The notes: generated by a model not told the origin, from the sequence alone. A stretch of DNA of 64,000 bases from Couchioplanes azureus (GCF_014648355.1 NZ_BMQY01000001.1:372001-436000), one strand, 5' to 3'. Counted from the stretch's first letter, positions 51,432 through 61,274 are shown. Numbers and translations: made by a program.

Positions 51432-52505
51432 TCAGTCCGCCGCCAGCCAGCGATGCAGCGTGGCGGCACCGTCCCTGATCTTGCCGATCTCGACGTGCTC
51501 GTCCGGCGCGTGGGCCAGCTGAGGATCGCCGGGGCCGTAGTTCAGCGCCGGGACGCCGAGCGCCGCGAAGCGGGACACGTCGGTCCACCCCAGCTTCGCG
51601 GCCGGCTCCGCGCCGACCGCAGCGAGGAAGTCCCGCGCGGGTGCCGCGCCGAGCCCGGGCAGCGCGCCGGGGGCCGAGTCGGTGACCTCCACGTCGAAGC
51701 CGTCGAAGACCTCGCGCAGATGGGCGAGCGCCTGCTCCTCCGTCCGGTCCGGGGCGAACCGCAGGTTGACCTCGACCTCGCACTCGTCCGGCACCACGTT
51801 GCCGGTGACGCCCCCGGCGATGCGCACCGCCTGCAGACCCTCACGGTATGTGCACCCATCGATGGTCACGGTCCGCGCTCGGTAGTCCTCCAACCGTCGC
51901 AGCACCGCACCGGCGGCGTGGATGGCGTTCACCCCGCGCCAGGCGCGTGCGGTGTGCGCCCGGCGCCCGCGGGTCCGGACGATCGCCCGCATGGTGCCCT
52001 GACAGCCGGCCTCGACCACGCCGTACGTGGGCTCGAGCAGGACCGCGAAGTCGGCGGCCAGCCACTCCGGACGGTGCCCCGCCACCAGGTGCAGCCCGTT
52101 GAACCGGCTCTCGATCTCCTCCGCCTCGTAGAACAGGAAGGTCAGGTCGTAGCGCGGGTCGGGCAGGGTGGCGGCGAGGTGCAGGGCGAGGGCGACGCCC
52201 GACTTCATGTCCGCCGTGCCGCAGCCGTAGATCAGGTCGTCGGCGACGGAGGACGGGAAGTTGCCGTGCAGCGGGACGGTGTCGAGGTGCCCGGCGAGCA
52301 CGACGCGCTGCTCCCGGCCGAGATCCGTCCGCGCCATCACGGTGTTCTGGTGGCGGTCGACGCTCAGGTGCGGAACCTGCCGCAGAGCCTCCTCGACGCA
52401 GTCCGCGATGACTTTCTCATGCAGCGAGACGGACTCGATGTCGACCAGGGCGCGGGTGAGCACCACCGGGTCGACGAGCACGTCCCAGGTGAGCGGGTTG
52501 GCCAT
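51432..52505 (-). CDS. dapE: Succinyl-diaminopimelate desuccinylase
   Basis: An M20-family metallohydrolase of 357 aa that removes succinate from N-succinyl-LL-diaminopimelate in the lysine/peptidoglycan precursor pathway. Zinc-site motifs are visible: LAGHLDTVP (His and Asp), YGCGTADMKSG (bridging Asp), FYEAEEIES (catalytic Glu and ligand Glu), and LEPTYG. The dimerisation domain follows RGRRAHTARAWRGVNAIH. ATG 52505 is preferred over GTG 52514 because TACTGT (52513-52518) ends 7 nt before it. It is divergent from dapD, the preceding enzyme of the pathway. Confidence 0.94.
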   Translation of the reverse strand: MANPLTWDVLVDPVVLTRALVDIESVSLHEKVIADCVEEALRQVPHLSVDRHQNTVMARTDLGREQRVVLAGHLDTVPLHGNFPSSVADDLIYGCGTADMKSGVALALHLAATLPDPRYDLTFLFYEAEEIESRFNGLHLVAGHRPEWLAADFAVLLEPTYGVVEAGCQGTMRAIVRTRGRRAHTARAWRGVNAIHAAGAVLRRLEDYRARTVTIDGCTYREGLQAVRIAGGVTGNVVPDECEVEVNLRFAPDRTEEQALAHLREVFDGFDVEVTDSAPGALPGLGAAPARDFLAAVGAEPAAKLGWTDVSRFAALGVPALNYGPGDPQLAHAPDEHVEIGKIRDGAATLHRWLAAD

Positions 52506-52512
52506 GAGCCGC

Positions 52513-52552
52513 ACAGTACCGTCCGAACGTGAAGCTCCCGCCCTAGTAGGGT
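52513..52552. promoter_or_regulatory. Divergent leaderless -10 boxes of dapE and dapD
   Basis: Minus strand TACTGT (52518-52513) lies 7 nt before the dapE ATG. Plus strand TAGGGT (52547-52552) lies 7 nt before GTG 52560 of dapD. Both genes are thus probably transcribed as leaderless mRNAs from a 54-bp shared spacer. Confidence 0.55.
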
Positions 52553-52559
52553 GCCCGGT

Positions 52560-53507
52560 GTGAGTAGCGCGATCTCGACCTCGGCCGCCTGGGGCATCGG
52601 CCTCGCCACCGTCACCGCCGACGGGACGGTCCTCGACACCTGGTATCCGGCCGGCTTCCTCGGCCTCGGCGAACTACCGGCCGAGCCGCCCACCCTGCCG
52701 GCCGGCCTGGTCGGCCCCCGGGCGCTGGCCGGGCTCTCGACCGCCGAGGTGCGCGTCGAGGTGGCCTCGCTCGCCGAGCCGATCAAGGACTCCCCGGACG
52801 CATACCTGCGGCTCCATCTGCTGTCACACCGCCTGATCCGGCCCAACGAGCAGAACCTCGACGGCATCTTCGGCATGCTCGCCAACGTCGCGTGGACCTC
52901 CGCCGGCCCGTGCCCGCCGGACCGGGTCGACGAGCTGCGCCTCATCGAGCGGGCCGCCGGCCGGCACCTCAGCGTGTACGGCGTCGACAAGTTCCCGCGG
53001 ATGACCGACTACGTGGTGCCCTCGGGAGTGCGCATCGCCGACGCCGACCGGGTCCGGCTCGGCGCCCACCTCGCCTCCGGCACGACCGTCATGCACGAGG
53101 GCTTCTGCAACTTCAACGCCGGCACGCTCGGCGCGTCCATGGTCGAGGGCCGCATCGTGCAGGGCGTCGTCGTCGGCGACAGCTCGGACGTGGGCGCCGG
53201 CGCGTCGATCATGGGTACGCTCTCCGGCGGCGGCAAGGACAAGGTCTCCATCGGCGAACGCAGCCTGCTCGGGGCGAACGCGGGCATCGGCATCTCGCTC
53301 GGCGACGACTGCGTGGTCGAGGCCGGCTGCTACATCACGGCCGGCTCGAAGCTGACGCTGCCGGACGGCCGCGTGGTCAAGGCCCGCGAGCTCTCCGGCG
53401 TCGACGGCCTGCTGTTCTGGCGCAACTCGGTGACCGGCGCGCTGGAGGCGCGACCCCGCAAGGGCACCGGCATCGAGTTGAACGCCGCACTGCACGCCAA
53501 CGACTGA
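52560..53507 (+). CDS. dapD: 2,3,4,5-tetrahydropyridine-2,6-dicarboxylate N-succinyltransferase
   Basis: A 315-aa actinobacterial-type DapD, a trimeric left-handed beta-helix acyltransferase that succinylates tetrahydrodipicolinate using succinyl-CoA. Hexapeptide repeats run from about 155 to 260 ([66 protein letters not shown]). The substrate-binding region [23 protein letters not shown] precedes them. GTG 52560 is chosen by -10 spacing; GTG 52551 adds three residues. A perfect terminator follows. Confidence 0.95.
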   Translation: MSSAISTSAAWGIGLATVTADGTVLDTWYPAGFLGLGELPAEPPTLPAGLVGPRALAGLSTAEVRVEVASLAEPIKDSPDAYLRLHLLSHRLIRPNEQNLDGIFGMLANVAWTSAGPCPPDRVDELRLIERAAGRHLSVYGVDKFPRMTDYVVPSGVRIADADRVRLGAHLASGTTVMHEGFCNFNAGTLGASMVEGRIVQGVVVGDSSDVGAGASIMGTLSGGGKDKVSIGERSLLGANAGIGISLGDDCVVEAGCYITAGSKLTLPDGRVVKARELSGVDGLLFWRNSVTGALEARPRKGTGIELNAALHAND

Positions 53508-53519
53508 CGGCACCACGAC

Positions 53520-53558
53520 GACGCCCCGGCACGCCAGAAGGTGGCGTGCCGGGGCGTC
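53520..53558. terminator. Bidirectional terminator after dapD
   Basis: A perfect 16-bp stem (53520-53535 with 53543-53558) with a 7-nt loop between the convergent dapD and subtilase genes. Confidence 0.9.
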
Positions 53559-53575
53559 GGCGGGTTCCGCGTGGA

Positions 53576-55174
53576 TCAGTCGGTGGCCGGCCAGTTCCCT
53601 GCGGCCCAGACGCTGCCGGTCCAGGAGCGCCCGGTCCAGCTGCGGCCCGTCCAGCTACGGCCCGTCCAGCTGCGGCCCGTCCAGCTGCGGCCGGTGAACG
53701 CCTCCTGGTGTGCCGTCCAGTCGACGCCCGACCACGCGCTGCCGGTCCAGGTCGTGGCGGCCCAGGACGTGCCGTCGAACTCCGTACCGGTCCAGACGCT
53801 GCCGTTCCAGGTGCCGCCGTTCCAGGAGGTGCCGTCCAGCGCGGCCTGGCTCCAGACCGCCGGGTTCCACGGCTGGCCCATGATGTCCTGCTCGCCGGTC
53901 AGGTCGCTGCCGCTGATCGGGTCGGTCAGGTGCGCGGTGCCACGGGCCTGCTCGAGCGAGCCGGTGCCCAGCGACGCCTCGTGGTTCTGCTGGTACTGCG
54001 GGGTCGCCGCGTCGACGGCGGCCTCGACGTCGAGCTGGCCGGCGCCGCGGCCGACGGTGTCGGCCTGCGGCATGGCCTCCGCGGTGCTGACGAGCAGCTG
54101 CTTGACCTGGTCCGGGGTCAGGTCCGGGCGCTGCTGCAGCAGCAGCGCGGCGGCGCCGGAGGTCACGGCCGCGGCCTGCGAGGTGCCGCTGCCACGGAAG
54201 AAGCGCTTGGCCGAGTCGGTGGGCAGCAGGCCCTCCGGGAACTCGGTGTCGATGAACGAGCCGGGGTCGCGCAGCGAGACCACCGACTTGCCGGGCGCCA
54301 CCAGGTCGGGCGCGCGGCCCTCGCTGCCCCGGCTGCTGAACTCGCCGACGATGTCGTCGGTGCGGGTGTCCGTGTCGTTGGGGTCGGCGCCGCCGACGGC
54401 GATCACGTTCGGGTTCATCGCCGGCATCGCCAGGCGGGTGGCGGACGCGCCGTCGTTTCCGGCGGCCACCACGACGACGATGCCCTTGCGCCAGGCCGCC
54501 TCGACCGCGTGCGACAGCGGGTCGAGCCGCGGGTCCTGAAGCGAGTCGGTGCCGTACGACAGGTTGATCACCCGGATGTTGAGGCCCGGGTCGTCGCGGT
54601 GCGCGACCGCCCAGTCGATCGCCGCGATGACCTGGGAGACGTCCACCGCGCCGTCGGAGGCGGCGACCTTCATGTTGATCAGGTGCGCTCCGGGAGCGAC
54701 GCCGACGAAGTACCTCGAGTCCTTCTCGCTGCCGTCCTGGACCTCCGGGTCGCGCCCGGCGATGATGCCGGCCATGTGGGTGCCGTGCCCGTAGGTGTCC
54801 AGGTACCGCAGATCGTCCGTCTGCGACTCCAGGGAGAGGTCGGGGCCGTTGATCACCTTGCCGGCGCCGTCCAGGCCCTTGACCGGGGAGATGCCGCTGT
54901 CGATCAGAGCGACACCGACCCCCTTACCGGTGATCTTGCGGCCCAGCGCGTCGGTCCTGCTCCAGACGTCGTGGACGCCGGCCCACTTGTTGATGCTGTA
55001 CAGCGAGTGTGCGTCCTGGTCAGCCAGCCACTCCTCGCTGAGGAACTGGGATTTCACCGGCTGTGGGGGTGCGGCCGACACCGCCGATGCCGGCGCGGCG
55101 CCCACGGCGGCGGCGCCGAGCGCCCCCGACAGGATTCCGACCAGCCAGCGACGTGGCCCACGACTGCTCACCAT
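53576..55174 (-). CDS. Secreted subtilisin-like (S8) serine protease with Trp-rich repeat tail
   Basis: A 532-aa exported protease. Signal peptide about 1-34. The catalytic triad is Asp92 (ALIDSGIS), His130 (YGHGTHMAG) and Ser332 (GSGTSQAAA), with oxyanion Asn240 (AAGND). From about residue 425 a Trp/Gly/Ser/Thr tail begins (SWNGGTWNGSVWTGTEFDGTSW) and ends in five near-identical GRSWT units, then SVWAAGNWPATD. Such SWxG tails occur on actinobacterial subtilases and may form a stacked beta structure for surface attachment. ATG 55174 has GGGAG upstream. There is no clear propeptide domain. Confidence 0.93.
   Translation of the reverse strand: MVSSRGPRRWLVGILSGALGAAAVGAAPASAVSAAPPQPVKSQFLSEEWLADQDAHSLYSINKWAGVHDVWSRTDALGRKITGKGVGVALIDSGISPVKGLDGAGKVINGPDLSLESQTDDLRYLDTYGHGTHMAGIIAGRDPEVQDGSEKDSRYFVGVAPGAHLINMKVAASDGAVDVSQVIAAIDWAVAHRDDPGLNIRVINLSYGTDSLQDPRLDPLSHAVEAAWRKGIVVVVAAGNDGASATRLAMPAMNPNVIAVGGADPNDTDTRTDDIVGEFSSRGSEGRAPDLVAPGKSVVSLRDPGSFIDTEFPEGLLPTDSAKRFFRGSGTSQAAAVTSGAAALLLQQRPDLTPDQVKQLLVSTAEAMPQADTVGRGAGQLDVEAAVDAATPQYQQNHEASLGTGSLEQARGTAHLTDPISGSDLTGEQDIMGQPWNPAVWSQAALDGTSWNGGTWNGSVWTGTEFDGTSWAATTWTGSAWSGVDWTAHQEAFTGRSWTGRSWTGRSWTGRSWTGRSWTGSVWAAGNWPATD
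53628..53700. repeat. 15-bp in-frame tandem repeat in the subtilase tail
   Basis: About five 15-bp units of the form GTCCAGCTGCGGCCC (plus strand view) encode the SWTGR repeats at the protease C-terminus. Confidence 0.85.
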
Positions 55175-55374
55175 CTATGCTCCCGAGAAGTAACCCGATC
55201 GACAGGTGCATTGATCGGTCGCGGACCCCCGCCACGGGAGGCGTCTTTCCGGCTGGGGTGGCCCCCGAAAGGTCGAACCGCCTCCTCCGACCGGGCACCG
55301 GTCCATCGTTCTTCCCGGCAACCCTTCACAAAACGCGCCGACGGCCGACAAGTAGTACGAGGAAGCCACACGCT

Positions 55375-57939
55375 GTGACGGAGGGGAAGGAGCGTGCCGG
55401 GGTGACGTCGAACGGTGCCGACGCGCCGCGCGCGGGACTCTCCTGGCGTGCCCCGGACGGCCGCGTGCTGGCCATCGCCGTCGTGCTGGCCGTGCTCGTC
55501 GCCACGGTGCAGGCGCTGTGGGCCCGCGACCAGGCGCTGTTCTCCCCGCGTGAGGCCGTGACCCTGCTGGTCCTGGCCGCGCTGTTCGCCTGCGCGGAGC
55601 GGTTCGTCGTGGTCTTCCCGGTACGCCGGGGCGCGCACACCATCAGCCTGAGCGAGATCCCGCTGGTCCTGAGCCTGATCTGGTGCGCCCCCGCGGCCAT
55701 CGTCCTGGCCCGCATCCTCGGCGGCGTCGTCGGCCTGCTCGCCTTCCGCCACCAGCGCGGGGTCAAGCTGCTGTTCAACGTGACCCTCTACGCCACAGAG
55801 GCCACGGTGGCCACGGCCGTGTTCCGGCTCATCGCCGAGCCGGCGCAGGTGCTGCACCCGCGCGGCTGGCTGGCGGCGTACGTGGCGATGATGGTCGTCG
55901 ACGTGGTGTCGATCGTGCTGGTCACCCTGGTCATCTCGCTGCACGACGACAGCCAGGAGTGGCGGCGCCTGGTCACCGCCGACATCAAGGAGCTGGTGCA
56001 GGTCCCGATGGTGACCGTCACCACGACGCTCGCCCTGATCGCGGCCATCGTCATCCGGGACCAGCTGCTCGCCTCGGTGCTGCTGGCGATCCTGTCGTAC
56101 GCGATCTACCAGGTCTTCCGCCGCTACGCCCAGCAGACCCAGGGTCACGCGCAGGTCGAGCAGCTCTACGACTTCACCCGTTCCCTCGACGGCTCCCGCG
56201 ACCTGGACACGGTGATCGACACCGTGCTGAGCCGGGTCCGCGACGTGACCCGGGCCGACACCGCGGAACTGGTCGTCCCGACCTTCGGCGACGCCGCGGC
56301 GCTGCGCTTCCAGCTCTCCGCCCAGCACCGCCTCCCGACCAGGCAGTACAACGGGTGCTACCCGTCGGCCTGGTGGTACCCGGCGCTGCGCGGCGAACCG
56401 GTGCTCCTGCCTCCGGGCGCGCCGGGCGACGACAAGGACCGCCCGGTCGACGGCATGGCCGTCCCGGTGGCGATGGACAACGGCACCGGCGTGCTGATGG
56501 TCTACGACAGCCTCGCCGACATTCCCACGTTCAGCGGCGAGCACCTGCGGCTCCTCCAGGCGCTGGCGGCCCACGCCGCGGTGGCCCTGACCAACATCGG
56601 CCTGGTCGACCGGCTGCGGCACAGCAGCCTGCACGACGCCCTGACCGGCCTGCCCAACCGCCGCATGCTGCTCACCGACCTCCGGGATGCCATCGAGTCC
56701 GGCATCGGGTCCGGAATCGTGGGCGTGCTGCTGCTGGACATCGACCGCTTCAAGGAGATCAACGACGCGCTCGGCCACGACGTCGGCGACGACCTGCTGC
56801 GCCAGGTCTCCCAGCGGTTGCAGGCCGCCTTCGCGGACCGGGGCACCGTCGCGCGCCTCGGCGGAGACGAGTTCGCGGTGGTCATCGACCGGTGCGACTC
56901 CCCCCAGGATGCGCTGGACGCCGCCGAGGAGCTGCGCCGCATCGTGGAGCAGCCGGTGCCGGTCGGCGACATGACCCTCACCACCCAGGCCAGCGTCGGG
57001 GTCAGCTACGCCCCCGACCACGGCATCGAACCGGACCGCCTGTTGCAGCGGGCGGACGTCGCCATGTACGCCGCCAAGCATGCGCGGGCCGGGGTCCGGG
57101 CGTACCAGGCGCAGGACGACCTCAACACCCCGCGCCGGCTCACCCTCATGGCCGAACTGCGCTCGGCGATCGAGATCGGCGCCCTGACCGTCGCCTACCA
57201 GCCCAAGATCGATCCGGAGGACGGCCGGGTGCTCGGCGCCGAGGCGCTGGCACGCTGGCTACGGCCGGACGGGCCGGTGCCGCCGGACGAGTTCATCCCG
57301 CTGGCCGAGCGGGCGGGGCTCATTCCGGCACTGACGCGGTTCATCCTCGACACCGCGCTGGCCGCGTGCGCGGACTGGCGCCGGGGCGGACGGGACCTCT
57401 CCGTGGCCGTCAACCTGTCACCGCAGATCCTCACCGAGCCCGGCCTCGCCGACGACGTGTCCGACGCGCTGCGCCGCTACGGGCTCCCGCCCTCCGCGCT
57501 GACCCTCGAGATCACCGAGAACGGCGTCATGGAGGATCCGGCGCGCAGCGTGCGGACGCTCGAACTGCTGCACGCCCTGGGAGTCAAGCTCTCCATCGAC
57601 GACTTCGGCACCGGGCACTCGTCGCTGGGCCGCCTGGCCGAGCTGCCGATCCACGAGATGAAGATCGACAAGAGCTTCGTCCGGGGCCTCACGACCGACC
57701 AGACCCGCCGTGCCGTGACGGACGCGGCCCTGCAGCTCGGCCGGACGCTCGGGCTGATCGTGGTGGCCGAAGGGGTGGAGGACGAGAGCGAGCTCGAATA
57801 CCTGAGGGTGCATGGGTGCAGCGCCATCCAGGGCTACTACATCTCCCGCCCGCTGCCGCCCGAGGAGTTCGCCGACTGGCTGTGCGGCCGGCCCACCGCG
57901 CACCTGCCGGAGCTGGAGGTCCGGGCCGCGGACGCGTAG
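55375..57939 (+). CDS. Membrane GGDEF-EAL protein (c-di-GMP turnover), intact GGDEF
   Basis: A protein of about 854 aa. The N-terminal region has six to eight hydrophobic helices (AIAVVLAVLVATVQALW, AAYVAMMVVDVVSIVLVTLVI), then a GAF-like domain (about 265-420), a GGDEF diguanylate cyclase domain with intact GGDEF at 496-500, and an EAL phosphodiesterase domain with EAL at 623-625 and DDFGTGHSSL, KIDKSF and AEGVEDE motifs. Both catalytic motifs look functional, so net direction depends on the sensor. GTG 55375 or GTG 55402 (behind AAGGAG) may be the start. A second protein of the same type follows on the same strand. Confidence 0.92.
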   Translation: MTEGKERAGVTSNGADAPRAGLSWRAPDGRVLAIAVVLAVLVATVQALWARDQALFSPREAVTLLVLAALFACAERFVVVFPVRRGAHTISLSEIPLVLSLIWCAPAAIVLARILGGVVGLLAFRHQRGVKLLFNVTLYATEATVATAVFRLIAEPAQVLHPRGWLAAYVAMMVVDVVSIVLVTLVISLHDDSQEWRRLVTADIKELVQVPMVTVTTTLALIAAIVIRDQLLASVLLAILSYAIYQVFRRYAQQTQGHAQVEQLYDFTRSLDGSRDLDTVIDTVLSRVRDVTRADTAELVVPTFGDAAALRFQLSAQHRLPTRQYNGCYPSAWWYPALRGEPVLLPPGAPGDDKDRPVDGMAVPVAMDNGTGVLMVYDSLADIPTFSGEHLRLLQALAAHAAVALTNIGLVDRLRHSSLHDALTGLPNRRMLLTDLRDAIESGIGSGIVGVLLLDIDRFKEINDALGHDVGDDLLRQVSQRLQAAFADRGTVARLGGDEFAVVIDRCDSPQDALDAAEELRRIVEQPVPVGDMTLTTQASVGVSYAPDHGIEPDRLLQRADVAMYAAKHARAGVRAYQAQDDLNTPRRLTLMAELRSAIEIGALTVAYQPKIDPEDGRVLGAEALARWLRPDGPVPPDEFIPLAERAGLIPALTRFILDTALAACADWRRGGRDLSVAVNLSPQILTEPGLADDVSDALRRYGLPPSALTLEITENGVMEDPARSVRTLELLHALGVKLSIDDFGTGHSSLGRLAELPIHEMKIDKSFVRGLTTDQTRRAVTDAALQLGRTLGLIVVAEGVEDESELEYLRVHGCSAIQGYYISRPLPPEEFADWLCGRPTAHLPELEVRAADA

Positions 57940-58265
57940 TAAGATCCAGCACTGATCTTCATCATCCTCATCGATAGAACCGGCCTCAGTCCTGAAGCCC
58001 AGATGCCGATCAAGAGGTAGTGACGCCAGCCCACACCGGCCGGCGCAGAAGCGGCCCCGGGCAGGTTGCCTTGAGTACAGACGAGCGCTTCCCCAGCGGA
58101 AGCGGTACGGGTGACGCATCCGCCACCCGGGTCGCCACTCGGCACGAGACAAACGGACATTCGGCCGCATCAGGCAGTTTCGGCGATCCGGCTCCGGAAC
58201 CACCCCGGCGCGCGAGCATCGCCATCCGCACCGCCACCGCGTCCGCCGGTCGCGTACGGTCACCA
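57940..58265. other. Spacer or 5' leader with hairpins upstream of the second GGDEF-EAL gene
   Basis: 326 bases with lower third-position GC than the following gene. It contains two perfect small hairpins, 58086-58092 with 58098-58104 and 58108-58113 with 58124-58129. An open frame from GTG 58020 covers most of it but is composed of low-complexity residues. It may be either a long N-terminus or an RNA leader. Confidence 0.4.
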
Positions 58266-61256
58266 ATGCGCCGGGCCGTGCCCGTCTATCTGACCGCGAC
58301 CCTGTGCCTGGCGGCGGTCTATCTGTTCGTCCCGTCGCTGTACGTCCTCGCCTGGGCCCTCATCGTCCTGTCCTCGCTGACCGCCTTCGCCGTCGGCATC
58401 GCCCGCCACAAGCCGCGCCGGCGCCAGCCGTGGCTGCTGCTCGGCGCCGGCTATCTGACCCTCGCCGCCGGCACCGTCGTCGCGCTGGTCGTGGTGCCGG
58501 GCCAGTTCCCGTCGCTGGCCGATCTGGTCTTCCTCGGCGGCTCGCTACCCCTGCTCCTGGGTGGCTTGTTCGGGCTGACCAGGTCGGGTGCGCGCTTCAC
58601 GGACCGCGCCGGCATGCTCGACGCGGTCCTGCTCACCACCGGCGCCGGCTTCCTCGCGTGGACGTTCCTGATCAACCCGTTCCTGCAGGACCCCACGCTC
58701 GGCGCGCTGGAGAAGGCGGTCTCCATCGCCTATCCCCTCAGCGACGTGCTCACCCTGGCCATCCTGGCCCGGCTCGGCCTGGCCGCGGCGCGCAACACGA
58801 GCCTGGCGTTCCTGCTGGCCTCGGGCGCGGGCCTGCTCACCGCGGACGTCCTGTACGGGCTGAGCCGCCTGGAAGGCATCTGGGAGCTGGGCGGCCCGAT
58901 CGACCTGGGCTGGCTCGTCTTCTACATCGCCGGCGGCGCGGCCGCGCTGCACCCGTCGATGATCCGGCTGACCGAGCCGCACGTACTGACCCGTACCCAG
59001 GTCACCCTGCGCCGCGGCGTGCTGACCTTCGCCTCGCTGTTGCCACCGGCCGCGCTGCTCGTGCAGGCGCTGCGCGGGCCGGTCCTCGACGGTGTCCTCA
59101 TCGCGGTCGTGTCGGCGGCGCTCATCCTGCTCTCCCTGGCCCGCATGTCCGCCGTCGCGGACAACCTGCGGCAGACCCTCGCCCGCGAGCGCGAGCTGCG
59201 CGAAGCCTGCGAGGCCCTGCTGGCCTCCACCAGCGCCGACGAGACCGAGGCCGTCCTGCGGCGGGCGGTCGGCCGGATGCTTCCCCCGGGTACGGAACAC
59301 CGGGTGGTCCTCGAGCTGCACGGCGAGCCCGCCGTGGTCGCCGCCGCGCTGGGCAACCTGACCGGCGGGCTGGAGCTGCGCTACGTCGTGACGCTGCCGA
59401 GCGAGGTCGCCGAGCCGCTGGCCCGCTTCGAACTGGCCCTGCACTGCCGCCTGGCCGTCGGCGACTCTCTCATCGGCGACCTGTTCGTCGGCGCGGACGA
59501 GCCGGCGCTGATCGGGCTGCAGGAGGCCGTGCCGGTGCTGGCCGGTCAGGCCGCCACCATGATCGACCGGATCCGGCTGAACCGGGAGATCAGCCGCCGG
59601 GACAGCCAGGCCTACTTCCGGACGCTGGTGCTCAACGCCACCGAGGTCATCGCGATCGTCGACGAGGACAACCGGATCACGTACGTGAGCCCGGCGGCGG
59701 AGCAGGTCGTCGGAACAGCGGACCTGGTCGGCAGCGACCTGCTCGACATCATCGACCCCGACGACCGCGACGAGGTCCGCGACCTGCTCGACGCCACCCG
59801 CAAGGGGCTGGCGGGCGAGGGGCTCAACCAGTGGCGGGTACGCCGGATCGACGGCGCCCTCGTCTGCACCGAGGCGGTCATCGGCGACATGCGCCGCGAG
59901 CCCGGCGTCAACGGGCTCGTCGTGACCCTGCGCGACGTCACCGAGCGGCAGCGGCTGGAGCAGGAGCTGATCGCCCGCGCGTACCTGGATCCGCTGACCG
60001 GCCTGGGCAACCGCCTGCGGTTCCAGGACGACGTGGCTGCGGCGGTCGGCGACCGCCGCGGGGGGCCCTGCGGTGTCATGATCATCAACATCGACGGGTT
60101 CCGGGTCGTCAACGACACGATGGGCCACGAGGTCGGCGACGAGCTGCTGATCGCCGTCGCCCAGCGGCTCTCCTCGGTGCTCGCCGGCCGGGGCACGGTG
60201 GCCCGGCTGGGCGCCGACGAGTTCGGCGCGCTCATCGAGGACGCGCCCGACGTGGCCCACATAGAGCGGCTCGCCGAGCAGGTCGTGGGCCTGTCCACCG
60301 AGACCTTCCACGTCGGCGGCAGCCTGGTCGCCGCGCACCTGCGGGCGGGCGTCGCCACCACCGCCGACGCGCGTACGGCGAAGGATCTGCTCAGCCAGGC
60401 CGACGTCGCGCTGGACAGCGTCCCGTCGAGCGGCGAACGCCGCTGGCGGCGCTACGAGGCGTCGCTGCACGCCGAGGTGCTCGACCGGATGCAGCTGCGC
60501 ACCGATCTGGACCGGGCCTTCGCCGAGGGCGCTTTCGTGCTCAACTACCAGCCCATCGTCGAGCTGGGCGACGCGCGTACGGTCGGCTTCGAGGCCCTGC
60601 TGCGGTGGCCGCACCCGGAGCGCGGCATGGTGTCACCGGCGACGTTCATCCCGCTGGCCGAGGAGTCCGGGCTGATCGTCGAGCTGGGTGCCTGGGTCCT
60701 GCGGACGGCGGTCGCCACCGCGGCGGACTGGCACCGCAGGCACCCGCAGGACACGCCGTACGTCAGCGTGAACGTCTCCGTGCGCCAGTTCCGCTCGCCG
60801 GACTTCGTGGACCAGGTGTTCGCCGAGCTGAGCCGGTCGGGTCTGCCCGCGCGCCTGCTCACCTTGGAGATCACCGAGAGCCTGCTGCTGGGCGACCACG
60901 AACAGATCCACGCCGACATCGCCCGGCTGCGCTCGGCCGGGATCAAGATGTCGATCGACGACTTCGGTACGGGCTACTCGTCGCTGAGCTACCTGCACCG
61001 CGTCCCGGTCGACACGCTCAAGCTGGACAAGTCCTTCGTCGACACCATCACCGGTTCGCGCCAGCAGCTCGACCTGGTCCGGGGCATCATCCAGCTCGCC
61101 GCCACGCTCAACCTGGACGTCGTCGCCGAGGGCATCGAGACGCCGGAGGAGCACCGCCTGCTCAGCGAGGCCGGCTGCCGCCTGGGCCAGGGATTCCTCT
61201 TCGACCGGCCGATGACCGAGGCGGACGCCGCCCGGTTGATCACCGGCGCCCGGTGA
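58266..61256 (+). CDS. Membrane GGDEF-EAL protein with PAS, degenerate GGDEF
   Basis: About 996 aa from ATG 58266. The N-terminal half is a multi-helix membrane region (YLTATLCLAAVYLFVPSLYVLAWALIVLSS and following). Then come a GAF-like segment, a PAS domain (AYFRTLVLNATEVIAIVDEDNRITYVSPAAEQVVG), and a GGDEF domain whose motif is GADEF at 649-653, so cyclase activity is doubtful. The EAL domain looks intact (EAL 776-778, VNVSVRQF, DDFGTGYSSL, LKLDKSF, AEGIET). It is probably a c-di-GMP phosphodiesterase with a regulatory GGDEF. The ATG is favoured because codons 58020-58260 lack the genome's GC3 bias; GTG 58020 in frame gives 1078 aa. Confidence 0.88.
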   Translation: MRRAVPVYLTATLCLAAVYLFVPSLYVLAWALIVLSSLTAFAVGIARHKPRRRQPWLLLGAGYLTLAAGTVVALVVVPGQFPSLADLVFLGGSLPLLLGGLFGLTRSGARFTDRAGMLDAVLLTTGAGFLAWTFLINPFLQDPTLGALEKAVSIAYPLSDVLTLAILARLGLAAARNTSLAFLLASGAGLLTADVLYGLSRLEGIWELGGPIDLGWLVFYIAGGAAALHPSMIRLTEPHVLTRTQVTLRRGVLTFASLLPPAALLVQALRGPVLDGVLIAVVSAALILLSLARMSAVADNLRQTLARERELREACEALLASTSADETEAVLRRAVGRMLPPGTEHRVVLELHGEPAVVAAALGNLTGGLELRYVVTLPSEVAEPLARFELALHCRLAVGDSLIGDLFVGADEPALIGLQEAVPVLAGQAATMIDRIRLNREISRRDSQAYFRTLVLNATEVIAIVDEDNRITYVSPAAEQVVGTADLVGSDLLDIIDPDDRDEVRDLLDATRKGLAGEGLNQWRVRRIDGALVCTEAVIGDMRREPGVNGLVVTLRDVTERQRLEQELIARAYLDPLTGLGNRLRFQDDVAAAVGDRRGGPCGVMIINIDGFRVVNDTMGHEVGDELLIAVAQRLSSVLAGRGTVARLGADEFGALIEDAPDVAHIERLAEQVVGLSTETFHVGGSLVAAHLRAGVATTADARTAKDLLSQADVALDSVPSSGERRWRRYEASLHAEVLDRMQLRTDLDRAFAEGAFVLNYQPIVELGDARTVGFEALLRWPHPERGMVSPATFIPLAEESGLIVELGAWVLRTAVATAADWHRRHPQDTPYVSVNVSVRQFRSPDFVDQVFAELSRSGLPARLLTLEITESLLLGDHEQIHADIARLRSAGIKMSIDDFGTGYSSLSYLHRVPVDTLKLDKSFVDTITGSRQQLDLVRGIIQLAATLNLDVVAEGIETPEEHRLLSEAGCRLGQGFLFDRPMTEADAARLITGAR

Positions 61257-61261
61257 CGATC

Positions 61262-61267
61262 TAGCAT
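61262..61267 (+). promoter_or_regulatory. -10 box of a leaderless promoter
   Basis: TAGCAT ends 7 nt before ATG 61275. Confidence 0.45.
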
Positions 61268-61274
61268 TCGCCCC

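Noticed and set aside
57940..58265. Known c-di-GMP or c-di-AMP riboswitch
   Set aside because: Hairpins exist but the conserved core sequences of these riboswitch classes are not seen.
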